From positions 1 through 38,007 of the forward strand of contig CAUTAF010000011.1 of NCBI GenBank assembly GCA_963536495.1: DNA of 38,007 bases. Direction: 5' to 3'. This DNA comes from CAJPPJ01 sp963536495 (GTDB lineage: Bacteria; Bacillota_I; Bacilli_A; RF39; UBA660). Positions 1-5,264 of this stretch are shown piece by piece (the stretch's first letter is position 1; each line of letters opens with the position of its first letter). The translations under genes and the position numbers were made by a program. The notes below the pieces were generated by a model that searched no databases, was not told where the DNA came from, and saw nothing but the letters and a program-made list of their open reading frames with translations.

Positions 1-293
1 ATTATTAAAACTACAGTAATATTAAATATTAAACTAGATAAAGATATAATTAATGATATACCAAGTAAAAATAATACTATAAAAATAACTAAATCTATAT
101 AATTATATTTATTTTCTTCTTTCTTTAAAAACTTAACAAAACTTAATATAGCAATTGAAATTAAAAATATTGAAAATACTATAGAAGATAATCTATAAGT
201 TTTTTCTTTAAATAATAAAAAACCAAAAGCATATATAACTAAAAATAAATTTATTAACACTTCCCCAATAAATGATTGATTAATTTTTTTCAT
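1..293 (-). CDS. membrane protein fragment (C-terminus beyond window)
   Basis: The minus-strand frame is open from an ATG at 293 to the left edge of the window, so this is the N-terminal 97 residues of a longer protein. A strong Shine-Dalgarno (GGAGGAAA) ends 2 nt before the ATG. The sequence starts MKKINQSFIGEVLINLFLV and shows three hydrophobic segments, at about residues 10-30, 36-54 and 66-95, with a short Lys/Glu/Asn-rich loop between the second and third. The paired-helix layout and the LLGISLIISLSSL stretch are reminiscent of HdeD/DUF308 membrane proteins, but this is only a tentative likeness. It lies 17 nt downstream of the 311-1141 gene and is probably co-transcribed with it. Being a real gene is well supported; the family is not. 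Confidence 0.7.
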   Translation of the reverse strand, partial: MKKINQSFIGEVLINLFLVIYAFGFLLFKEKTYRLSSIVFSIFLISIAILSFVKFLKKEENKYNYIDLVIFIVLFLLGISLIISLSSLIFNITVVLI

Positions 294-310
294 ATTTCCT
301 CCTTTATAAA

Positions 311-1141
311 TCATATCACAATATAATTAAAATATTTTTTCATATAATTAATATCAAAATCAAAATTATAAAAATATACTAAATAATAATAATTTTTAAC
401 TTTTTTTATTAAAATAATATATTTATCTATTTTCTTCATATAAAAATCTTGATATTTTTCATAATTTTCTTCGTTAATATTTTCTATCAGTTTAATAACT
501 ATTCTTTTATTATTTTTTTCAAGTTTTATAACATTATCAAGCCCAATAACTTCTTTTTCTTGATAATCACTATCTAAATCTAATTTTAACTTTAAATCTT
601 TATATTCTATATTACCTATTAAATGATTATTTTTTTCTTCTAATTTTTCAAATTTTATATTTTCTTCTTTCTTATAATCAATAAATTTTTTCATAATATT
701 AAAATTAAAAGAATATTTATCACTAATAACTTCTAAAATAATATTATTTTTAATTAAATAAGCATGTATTTTATTATCATTATCTATATATGAATATATT
801 TGAAACTTCTTATATGTAATAATACCTTTACTTTTAAAATTTTTATATTCTTTTATTTTATCCTTTAATAAAAAATTATGACTATAAAAAATTTTGATAT
901 TAATATCTTCGTTATATAAATCTAAATGAAAACTATTTTTTTTATTTTTTAAACCTTTTGGTAAATAAAAACTATATCTTTTATTTATAACAGTATTAAG
1001 TTTATATTCTTCTGTTTCTTTATATTTATATATTTTTTTATTATTAGTTAAATATAATTCATCACTAATAAGAAAATTTATTGCTAAAAATATCAAAGAT
1101 AAAGATATAAAAAAAATTATTATTATTACTATCTTTCTCAT
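311..1141 (-). CDS. membrane-anchored protein of unknown function
   Basis: This is a 276-residue protein with one N-terminal hydrophobic segment (about residues 4-25) acting as signal anchor, followed by a Lys/Asn/Ile-rich, mainly beta-predicted region that should lie outside the membrane. I recognise no catalytic motif or family. No Shine-Dalgarno precedes the ATG; instead a TATAAT box ends 6 nt upstream, so the message may be leaderless (see the promoter entry). Its promoter sits right after the rpsT terminator, so it starts a new unit that continues into the 1-293 gene. It is most likely a lineage-specific surface protein. Confidence 0.7.
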   Translation of the reverse strand: MRKIVIIIIFFISLSLIFLAINFLISDELYLTNNKKIYKYKETEEYKLNTVINKRYSFYLPKGLKNKKNSFHLDLYNEDINIKIFYSHNFLLKDKIKEYKNFKSKGIITYKKFQIYSYIDNDNKIHAYLIKNNIILEVISDKYSFNFNIMKKFIDYKKEENIKFEKLEEKNNHLIGNIEYKDLKLKLDLDSDYQEKEVIGLDNVIKLEKNNKRIVIKLIENINEENYEKYQDFYMKKIDKYIILIKKVKNYYYLVYFYNFDFDINYMKKYFNYIVI

Positions 1142-1147
1142 ATTTTA

Positions 1148-1153
1148 ATTATA
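1148..1153 (-). promoter_or_regulatory. -10 box 6 nt from an ATG (possible leaderless start)
   Basis: TATAAT on the minus strand, with 6 nt (TAAAAT) between it and the ATG at 1141. The normal -10 to +1 distance would place transcription start at or within 1 nt of the A of ATG. The -35 region overlaps the T-tract of the rpsT terminator and is weak (TTATTT-like). Confidence 0.45.
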
Positions 1154-1162
1154 AATGATATT

Positions 1163-1197
1163 TAAAAAAAATAACACATTTATTTAATGTGTTATTT
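1163..1197 (-). terminator. intrinsic terminator of rpsT
   Basis: A 10-bp inverted repeat (AATAACACAT at 1170-1179 with ATGTGTTATT at 1187-1196) is followed on the minus strand by an uninterrupted T run at 1170-1164. The rpsT stop codon (1194-1192) lies inside the upstream stem arm. Confidence 0.85.
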
Positions 1198-1455
1198 TCC
1201 TAATTTATTTAATTTTAATTGTAATTTTTGTTTTTGTCTTGCAGCTTTGTTTTTATGAATTAATCCCTTAGATTTAGCTTTATCTATATTTTTAATAGCT
1301 GTTTTAACTATTTCTAATGAATTTTCGTCTGAATTAGCTAGTGCCTTATTAGCTTTTTTGTAAGCACTTTTAGCAGGTGCTAAAACTAATCCATTTCTTT
1401 TATTTTTCTTAGCTGAAGTTTTAATTCTTTTAATTGCACTTTTAATATTTGCCAT
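1192..1455 (-). CDS. rpsT: 30S ribosomal protein S20
   Basis: The 87-residue, strongly basic protein begins MANIKSAIKRIKTSAKKN, the characteristic start of bacterial S20, a 16S rRNA-binding protein placed early in 30S assembly. The length is normal for the family. The ATG at 1455 has a good Shine-Dalgarno (AGGAG, 5 nt away). It lies 19 nt downstream of rpmA with no terminator between, so it can be read from the L21 operon promoter as well as from any local one. It ends in its own hairpin terminator. The identification is firm. Confidence 0.97.
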   Translation of the reverse strand: MANIKSAIKRIKTSAKKNKRNGLVLAPAKSAYKKANKALANSDENSLEIVKTAIKNIDKAKSKGLIHKNKAARQKQKLQLKLNKLGK

Positions 1456-1474
1456 TATTTTCTCCTTCTTCTAA

Positions 1475-1759
1475 TTAATTTTCTATAGGATAACAACTAG
1501 CTTGTTTCTTATCTCTTCCTACTCTTTCAAATTTTACTACACCATTTACTACTGTATATAAAGTATCATCTTTACCTTTTCTTACATTTTCACCAGGTAA
1601 TATTCTTGTTCCTCTTTGTCTATAAATAATAGAACCAGCTTTAGCAAATTGTCCATCTGCTACTTTTGCTCCAAGTCTTTGACCAGCTGAATCTCTACCA
1701 TTTGAAGTTGAACCTCCACCTTTATGATGAGCAAATAATTGGATGTTTAATTTTAACAT
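1475..1759 (-). CDS. rpmA: 50S ribosomal protein L27, with cleavable N-terminus
   Basis: A 94-residue L27 with the usual core (HHKGGGSTSNGRDS and later RQRGTRILPGENVRKG). The mature protein reaches the peptidyl-transferase centre with its N-terminus. Before the AHHKGGG start of mature L27 there is a 9-residue extension, MLKLNIQLF, matching the Firmicutes motif cut by Prp between F and A. The ATG at 1759 overlaps the end of prp by 7 nt, and its Shine-Dalgarno (GAGGAGGAAA) is inside the prp coding sequence, so the two are translationally linked. The presence of prp next door supports real processing here. Confidence 0.96.
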   Translation of the reverse strand: MLKLNIQLFAHHKGGGSTSNGRDSAGQRLGAKVADGQFAKAGSIIYRQRGTRILPGENVRKGKDDTLYTVVNGVVKFERVGRDKKQASCYPIEN

Positions 1760-2067
1760 ATTTCCTCCTCTATTTTTAAGTTTTTTGGATATTGTTCTTC
1801 TAAATCTCTTAGTAATGTAATCATATTTAAAAGTAATGTATCAACTATGTTATTATTATTAATAACATTAATTTCTACTTTATCTTTAGATAACTTTTCT
1901 TTTACATCACCTTTAGATAACAATTCTATTCCATTTATTGTAGTAATCATAATACTTGATATTGAACTACAAACGATATCTTTACCAATAACATCATACA
2001 TACTATGACCAACAAAAGTAATTTTAGATATCTTTTTTTCTTTTTTTAATATTTTTACTCGAACCAT
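1753..2067 (-). CDS. prp: ribosomal-processing cysteine protease Prp
   Basis: A protein of 104 residues from the chosen ATG at 2067, matching the usual length of about 105-112. Prp removes the N-terminal extension of L27. The catalytic pair is visible: His21 in FVGHSMYD and Cys33 in KDIVCSSIS, the family pattern GH then about 12 residues to Cys. A longer frame begins at a TTG at 2088, inside rplU, but the ATG at 2067 starts one base after the rplU stop and gives the expected N-terminus (MVRVKI), so it is preferred. The order rplU-prp-rpmA is the classical Firmicutes arrangement. No strong Shine-Dalgarno is seen, so it probably relies on ribosomes finishing rplU. Confidence 0.93.
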   Translation of the reverse strand: MVRVKILKKEKKISKITFVGHSMYDVIGKDIVCSSISSIMITTINGIELLSKGDVKEKLSKDKVEINVINNNNIVDTLLLNMITLLRDLEEQYPKNLKIEEEIC

Positions 2068-2068
2068 T

Positions 2069-2371
2069 TTATTTACTGATTTTTTCAATTACTAATTTAG
2101 TATATGGTTGTCTATGTCCTTGAGTCTTTCTAGTAGATCTTTGTTTTGTAACATATGTAAAGATTCTTATTTTCTTACCTTTACCATGTTTTTCAACTTT
2201 AGCTTCTACTTTAGCTCCTTTAACATAAGGACTTCCAACTTCGCTATCAAGCATTAATACTTCATCAAAAGTAACTTTTTGACCTGGTTCTACATTAAGT
2301 TTTTCAACATAAATCACGTCGTTTTCTTTTACGTAGTATTCTTTTCCACCTGTTCTTATTACAGCATTCAT
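2069..2371 (-). CDS. rplU: 50S ribosomal protein L21
   Basis: A 100-residue L21, a 23S rRNA-binding protein of the large subunit. It begins MNAVIRTGGKEYYVKENDVI and has the C-terminal basic signature TYVTKQRSTRKTQGHRQPYT. The length is normal. The ATG at 2371 has a strong Shine-Dalgarno (GGGAGGAAA). It is the first gene of rplU-prp-rpmA-rpsT and is preceded by a structured leader that matches the Firmicutes L21 leader in position and shape. Confidence 0.97.
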   Translation of the reverse strand: MNAVIRTGGKEYYVKENDVIYVEKLNVEPGQKVTFDEVLMLDSEVGSPYVKGAKVEAKVEKHGKGKKIRIFTYVTKQRSTRKTQGHRQPYTKLVIEKISK

Positions 2372-2459
2372 TATATTTCCTCCCTATCTTAAGACTCGCT
2401 TTTAAGGTGCATATGCTTAAAACCTTTTCAATGCGGTTTGAAGTAAGAGGCTTCAAACA
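2372..2459 (-). ncRNA. L21 leader (cis-regulatory 5' UTR of rplU)
   Basis: The untranslated leader between the predicted transcription start (about 2459) and rplU contains two hairpins: TTTGAAG (2457-2451) with CTTCAAA (2443-2437), 7-nt loop, and TTTTAAG (2422-2416) with CTTAAAA (2406-2400), 9-nt loop, then the ribosome binding site. Firmicutes place a conserved L21 leader RNA (Rfam L21_leader) here, thought to mediate feedback control of the operon. The assignment rests on position and architecture; a covariance-model search would confirm it. Confidence 0.75.
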
Positions 2460-2465
2460 TTTATA

Positions 2466-2493
2466 ATTATAACATAATTTATTTTTTTTTCAA
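2466..2493 (-). promoter_or_regulatory. promoter of the rplU operon
   Basis: TTGAAA (-35, 2493-2488) and TATAAT (-10, 2471-2466) are separated by 16 nt on the minus strand. Start is expected near 2459, giving the structured L21 leader. Confidence 0.75.
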
Positions 2494-2510
2494 GAATTGT
2501 TAACTTTTTA

Positions 2511-2539
2511 TTGAAGTTATTTTTATCTTATGATATTAT
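2511..2539 (+). promoter_or_regulatory. tRNA operon promoter
   Basis: TTGAAG (2511-2516) and TATTAT (2534-2539) with a 17-nt spacer, ending 12 nt before the first tRNA. It is back to back with the minus-strand rplU promoter; the two -35 boxes are about 17 nt apart. Confidence 0.65.
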
Positions 2540-2551
2540 TTTAATTGTGAT

Positions 2552-2628
2552 GGACCCTTAGCTCAGTTGGTTAGAGCATCCGGCTCATAACCGGGCGGTC
2601 ATAGGTTCGAGTCCTATAGGGTCCACCA
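2552..2628 (+). tRNA. tRNA with CAT anticodon, probably tRNA-Ile2 (lysidine-modified)
   Basis: A 77-nt cloverleaf with encoded CCA. The acceptor stem GGACCCT pairs with AGGGTCC, and the anticodon loop is CTCATAA (anticodon CAT). The elongator-Met acceptor stem usually has U4-A69 and A5-U68, whereas this gene has C4-G69 and C5-G68, pairs known as identity features for TilS, which makes lysidine at C34 for AUA decoding. The acceptor stem also resembles the Bacillus tRNA-Ile2 stem as I recall it. Ile2 is favoured over elongator Met; a plain Met annotation would be the alternative. Confidence 0.9.
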
Positions 2629-2652
2629 TTTTATTTTTAATAAATTATGCAT

Positions 2653-2735
2653 GCGGGTGTGGCGGAATTGGCAGACGCGCTAGACTTAGGATCTAGTTCT
2701 TCGGAGTGCAGGTTCAAGTCCTGTCACCCGCACCA
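2653..2735 (+). tRNA. tRNA-Leu (TAG anticodon)
   Basis: An 83-nt class II tRNA with encoded CCA. The acceptor stem GCGGGTG pairs with CACCCGC. The anticodon stem CTAGA/TCTAG encloses loop CTTAGGA, giving anticodon TAG. The variable arm is short (around TTCTTCGGAG) and the T loop is GTTCAAGTC-type. It is 24 nt after the CAT tRNA with no terminator between, so both come from one transcript. Confidence 0.95.
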
Positions 2736-2746
2736 ATTAATAAATT

Positions 2747-2780
2747 AAAGAAATTAGTAAAATAATTTCTTTTTTTATTT
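2747..2780 (+). terminator. terminator after the tRNA pair
   Basis: A 10-bp stem, AAAGAAATTA (2747-2756) with TAATTTCTTT (2763-2772), loop of 6 nt, followed by a T-rich tail on the plus strand. Confidence 0.8.
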
Positions 2781-2812
2781 TTAAAATGTTAATATATAAT
2801 TAGGAGGAAAAT

Positions 2813-3160
2813 ATGAAAAAATTTTTACTAATTATATCTTTAATAACAGTTTTTACACTTACATCTTGTAATAAGAAAAAAGAAAAGGAATTAATTTATA
2901 AAAATAACAAAGTTATAGTAAGTTTAAAAACATATAATAAACTTAAAACTGATATGCATATAGATAAAGTATGGGAAATTCTTGGTGGTAAATGTGAAAA
3001 TATAACACCAGAAATAGATAATACTGAAGATAACATTAACGATGATGAATTAAAAACTTTAGAATATGGATGTAACGGTAATGGAGAATATGGATCAAAT
3101 GTTATATTAACTTTTGTAGATTCTAAATTATATGTAAAAACAGAAGTAGGATTAAAATAA
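2813..3160 (+). CDS. small lipoprotein (DUF3862/SmpA-like fold, tentative)
   Basis: A 115-residue precursor with a lipoprotein signal: MKKF, a hydrophobic core, then the lipobox LTSC with Cys19. After a Lys-rich linker, residues about 44-115 contain a pattern like the small BLIP/SmpA-type repeat domains: a YNKLKTDMHIDKVWEILGG helix segment near the start and a C-terminal strand pair VILTFVDSKLYVKTEVGL. That matches my memory of DUF3862 lipoproteins of Firmicutes, but no search was possible. The start has a strong Shine-Dalgarno (AGGAGGAAA), and a TATAAT at 2795-2800 lies just upstream, so its own promoter follows the tRNA terminator. It is monocistronic, with a hairpin terminator directly after the stop. 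Confidence 0.85.
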   Translation: MKKFLLIISLITVFTLTSCNKKKEKELIYKNNKVIVSLKTYNKLKTDMHIDKVWEILGGKCENITPEIDNTEDNINDDELKTLEYGCNGNGEYGSNVILTFVDSKLYVKTEVGLK

Positions 3161-3190
3161 AAGAACATTTATAAAAATGTTCTTTTATTA
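3160..3190. terminator. bidirectional terminator between convergent genes
   Basis: An 11-bp stem, AAAGAACATTT (3160-3170) with AAATGTTCTTT (3175-3185) and a 4-nt loop. It has T-rich sequence on the plus side and the matching A/T run on the minus side, so it can serve both the plus-strand lipoprotein and the minus-strand 3188-3337 gene. Confidence 0.75.
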
Positions 3191-3337
3191 TCTTTTCTTT
3201 TGTTTTACTTTTTCTATCTTTTCTAATTCTATTCTTAATTTTGCTACTTTTTCTTTTTGTTCTTTAATTCTTCCATTAATACAATAAAGACCTTTCATAG
3301 TAGCTTTTTCTCTTCTTTTTTCTTCTTTATCCATCAT
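3188..3337 (-). CDS. 49-residue coiled-coil miniprotein, paralogue of the next gene
   Basis: A short reading frame starts MMDKEEKRREKATMKG and runs 49 residues, rich in Lys/Glu with heptad-like Leu/Ile spacing (RIKEQKEKVAKLRIELEKIE). It has the same N-terminus (MMD-E-RREK), the same ATGATGGAT start, a similar G-run ahead of the start and a matching TTGACT promoter as the gene at 3392-3610. The two are therefore tandem duplicates and this is a genuine gene despite its size. The second ATG (3334) is an alternative start. Function is unknown; a small soluble helical protein, possibly binding nucleic acid or a partner, is all that can be inferred. Confidence 0.7.
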   Translation of the reverse strand: MMDKEEKRREKATMKGLYCINGRIKEQKEKVAKLRIELEKIEKVKQKKR

Positions 3338-3360
3338 AATAAAAATCCCCCGTAATCAAT

Positions 3361-3388
3361 ATAATACTATCAAAAACATATAAGTCAA
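3361..3388 (-). promoter_or_regulatory. promoter of the 49-residue gene
   Basis: TTGACT (3388-3383) and TATTAT (3366-3361), 16-nt spacer, minus strand. The TTGACTTATAT block is shared with the promoter of the paralogous gene at 3654-3681. Confidence 0.7.
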
Positions 3389-3391
3389 TAT

Positions 3392-3610
3392 TTATATAGC
3401 TTCATCTTCTATTTTTTTATTTTTATATCTCTTATATGTTTTTCTTTTTATCTTACTATGTTCTATTTCTTTATCTTTATTATCACCAAGTTCAAGTAAT
3501 TCATCTCTTAAATATACCATTTTATTTTTTAATTCTTTTATTTTTTCTGATAAGTAATACATTTCTTTCTTTATTTGTTTTTCTCTTCGTCTTTCATATT
3601 CATCCATCAT
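3392..3610 (-). CDS. 72-residue charged coiled-coil protein, paralogue of the previous gene
   Basis: The protein begins MMDEYERRREKQIKKEMYYL and continues as a Lys/Glu-rich helix with leucines in heptad-like register (SEKIKELKNKMVYLRDELLEL), then a basic tail (KIKRKTYKRYKNKK). It contains no Cys and no membrane segment. It resembles the 49-residue neighbour over its first half but has an extra 23-residue basic C-terminus. GGGGGA lies about 10 nt before the ATGATG start. It carries its own TTGACT promoter, whose -35 overlaps the stop codon of the upstream MBL-hydrolase gene. Family and role are unknown. Confidence 0.75.
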   Translation of the reverse strand: MMDEYERRREKQIKKEMYYLSEKIKELKNKMVYLRDELLELGDNKDKEIEHSKIKRKTYKRYKNKKIEDEAI

Positions 3611-3653
3611 AATATAAAGTCCCCCACTATATACAAAAGTTATTTATACTTTT

Positions 3654-3681
3654 ATATTAATATAAAAATTATATAAGTCAA
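3654..3681 (-). promoter_or_regulatory. promoter of the 72-residue gene
   Basis: TTGACT (3681-3676) and TAATAT (3659-3654) with 16-nt spacing on the minus strand. The -35 box overlaps the TGA stop of the MBL-hydrolase gene. Confidence 0.6.
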
Positions 3682-4541
3682 CTTTTATAAAGAAAAGTTT
3701 TATTTATATTTTCTTTTATATCTAAACTTTCGTCAAAAGCATCATATGGGGCTTCTTTGTCAGGGACTTTTCTTTTTCTTCGTAATGCATTACATACTTC
3801 ATCAGTATGTTTAAAAGCAAAATCTATATCATCACTTATTCCAGTATGACCTGTTATAATTTTTAAATTAAGCTTTCTTTCTCTTAAGATTTTTTCTAAT
3901 CTTTTTAAAGATTTTATTTGTAACTTAGAATCTTCTGCAAGAATATTTAAAAATGCATAACCACCATCTTTTCCAAACCAAATAGTATCTCCAGTAAATA
4001 AATAACTATCATCTATTAAATATACAAGATGTCCTATTGAATGTCCTGGCACTAAAAAAGCTTCTATTTTAATAGAACCAATATAAAACACTTCATTATC
4101 ATCTATTAAAACTTTTTTATTATCAATAATAACTCGAGGTAACTTAGATAGACCAAAAAATACTTTTCTTTTTCTTTTTCCTTCTAAATACTCATTTTCA
4201 ACTTTTCCAATATATATTGTTGCATCTTTAAATAAGTTATCACTATCTTTTTCAAGAGCTCCAACATGATCAGTATCTTGATGAGTTATTAATATTTCTT
4301 TTATATTTTTAGGATTAATATTAAGCCAACTCATCTTTTCTTTAAGTCTATCATAGTTATATCCAGCATCAATCATAATGGTATATCCATCTTTTGTATA
4401 AAAAAATATATTAGCAACATACTCTCTAATAGTACTAACTCTTTCATCGATAAAACCAGTATTTAATGGTTTAAATATTTCTTTTCCTCTAAACATAAAA
4501 GACATAAATTTAACTTGAAATTTAGTATCTTTTTTAGCCAT
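3678..4541 (-). CDS. metallo-beta-lactamase-fold hydrolase
   Basis: A protein of 287 residues from the ATG at 4541. Metal-binding motifs of the MBL fold are in order: THQDTDHVG (His87, Asp89, Asp91, His92), GHSIGH (His167), TGDTIW (Asp185) and TGHTG (His232). The first motif is HxDxDH rather than the classic HxHxDH, a variant common in uncharacterised bacterial members. It is probably a cytoplasmic hydrolase of a thioester, lactone or phosphodiester; the substrate cannot be told. An upstream ATG at 4556 has no Shine-Dalgarno, while AAGGTG sits 7 nt before the ATG at 4541, which decides the start. It is monocistronic with an extended -10 promoter. Confidence 0.88.
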   Translation of the reverse strand: MAKKDTKFQVKFMSFMFRGKEIFKPLNTGFIDERVSTIREYVANIFFYTKDGYTIMIDAGYNYDRLKEKMSWLNINPKNIKEILITHQDTDHVGALEKDSDNLFKDATIYIGKVENEYLEGKRKRKVFFGLSKLPRVIIDNKKVLIDDNEVFYIGSIKIEAFLVPGHSIGHLVYLIDDSYLFTGDTIWFGKDGGYAFLNILAEDSKLQIKSLKRLEKILRERKLNLKIITGHTGISDDIDFAFKHTDEVCNALRRKRKVPDKEAPYDAFDESLDIKENINKTFLYKS

Positions 4542-4592
4542 AGTTTTCACCTTCATTCTTTTACTAATAAAATAAGTATTTAAATCAGATAT

Positions 4593-4601
4593 ATTATAGC
4601 A
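4593..4601 (-). promoter_or_regulatory. extended -10 promoter of the MBL hydrolase
   Basis: TGCTATAAT on the minus strand is a TGn extended -10 element; no clear -35. Start is expected near 4586, giving a leader of about 45 nt. Confidence 0.5.
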
Positions 4602-4674
4602 CTTTTAAGAATAAACTAAGTATATAATTAAAAGTTTATTATAGAGTGTATATTTATATTATAATTACATCTGA

Positions 4675-4713
4675 GATCTTTTTTGGGCAATTGCTCATAA
4701 AGGGTCTTTTTTT
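4675..4713 (+). terminator. terminator-like hairpin without a gene in front of it
   Basis: GATCTTTT (4675-4682) can pair with AAAGGGTC (4699-4706, two G-T pairs), followed by seven Ts. It lies in the 4557-4786 gap. A plus-strand TATAAT at 4660-4665 is just ahead, so any transcript it ends would be very short. The meaning is unclear. Confidence 0.35.
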
Positions 4714-4714
4714 A

Positions 4715-4735
4715 TTTGATATTCATAAGATATTA
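4715..4735 (+). repeat. 21-bp direct repeat, copy 1
   Basis: TTTGATATTCATAAGATATTA, identical to copy 2 at 5129-5149; after two differing bases both copies continue with TTAC. It lies just downstream of the orphan gene 4787-5056. The element itself contains GATATT twice with 11-bp periodicity. Confidence 0.7.
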
Positions 4736-4786
4736 CATTACTCTCAAACTATATAGGAACTTTCCTAAAAATTAGTATTATTTTTT

Positions 4787-5056
4787 TTACTTTCTGTCAT
4801 CTATACCACCTATTTTTTTTAATTTTTCATTGTCAAGTATAAGATTACTAAACAAAATTTTTTCCTCTGTTTTTTCGGTATCTATCACGTCGATATAGTC
4901 ACATTTAGATATATCGGCGTCATTTTCAAGATTAAGAATATATTTTTCTCCGTTTTCTTTTTCTATAATTATTACACCTGGTTTATTGTCATAACCTCTT
5001 TCGTGGTGTTTATTAACTATAATTACATTATTTTTTATTGTTACTTTTTTTATCAT
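4787..5056 (-). CDS. small orphan protein between direct repeats
   Basis: An 89-residue acidic/basic mixed protein with no signal peptide or membrane segment. Alternating hydrophobic and charged residues (VTIKNNVIIVN, PGVIIIEKENGEKYILNLE) suggest a small beta-rich fold, followed by a helical C-terminus ending in GGIDDRK. The ATG has a strong Shine-Dalgarno (GGAGGGAAAA). I recognise no family. It stands alone between the MBL hydrolase and the anchored metalloprotease-like gene, with a 21-bp direct repeat on each side. Several CG dinucleotides in its 3' half look slightly unlike neighbouring genes. An acquired cassette is possible. Confidence 0.7.
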   Translation of the reverse strand: MIKKVTIKNNVIIVNKHHERGYDNKPGVIIIEKENGEKYILNLENDADISKCDYIDVIDTEKTEEKILFSNLILDNEKLKKIGGIDDRK

Positions 5057-5128
5057 TTTTCCCTCCGTTTTTTTATTTGTTTTATAAAGCTATTATATAA
5101 TACAACCCTTTATATTTAGGAATTACTG

Positions 5129-5149
5129 TTTGATATTCATAAGATATTA
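5129..5149 (+). repeat. 21-bp direct repeat, copy 2
   Basis: Identical to 4715-4735 and situated about 70 bp upstream of the orphan gene's start. The last A and the bases after it form ATGTTAC (5149-5155), which is inverted as GTAACAT at 5219-5225, with a small hairpin (GAATCC/GGATTC, 5194-5209) between. Confidence 0.7.
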
Positions 5150-5225
5150 TGTTACAAGTTCAAATAAAAATTTATTGTAATCGTTTGTAAGACGAATCCA
5201 ATGGGATTCATTTACTATGTAACAT

Positions 5226-5260
5226 TTAAAAACACATTAGTTTAACTAATGTGTTTTCTT
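5226..5260 (-). terminator. terminator of the metalloprotease-like gene
   Basis: A perfect 11-bp stem, AAACACATTAG (5230-5240) with CTAATGTGTTT (5246-5256), 5-nt loop, followed on the minus strand by a short T run. It begins 9 nt after the stop codon at 5265. Confidence 0.8.
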
Positions 5261-5264
5261 TTAT

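Noticed and set aside
2068..2088. TTG start giving a 111-residue Prp
   Set aside because: It lies inside rplU; the ATG at 2067, one base after the rplU stop, yields the expected N-terminus and family length.
2896..3168. Minus-strand frame of 90 codons
   Set aside because: It lies entirely on the opposite strand of the lipoprotein gene, which has a lipobox, promoter, ribosome site and terminator.
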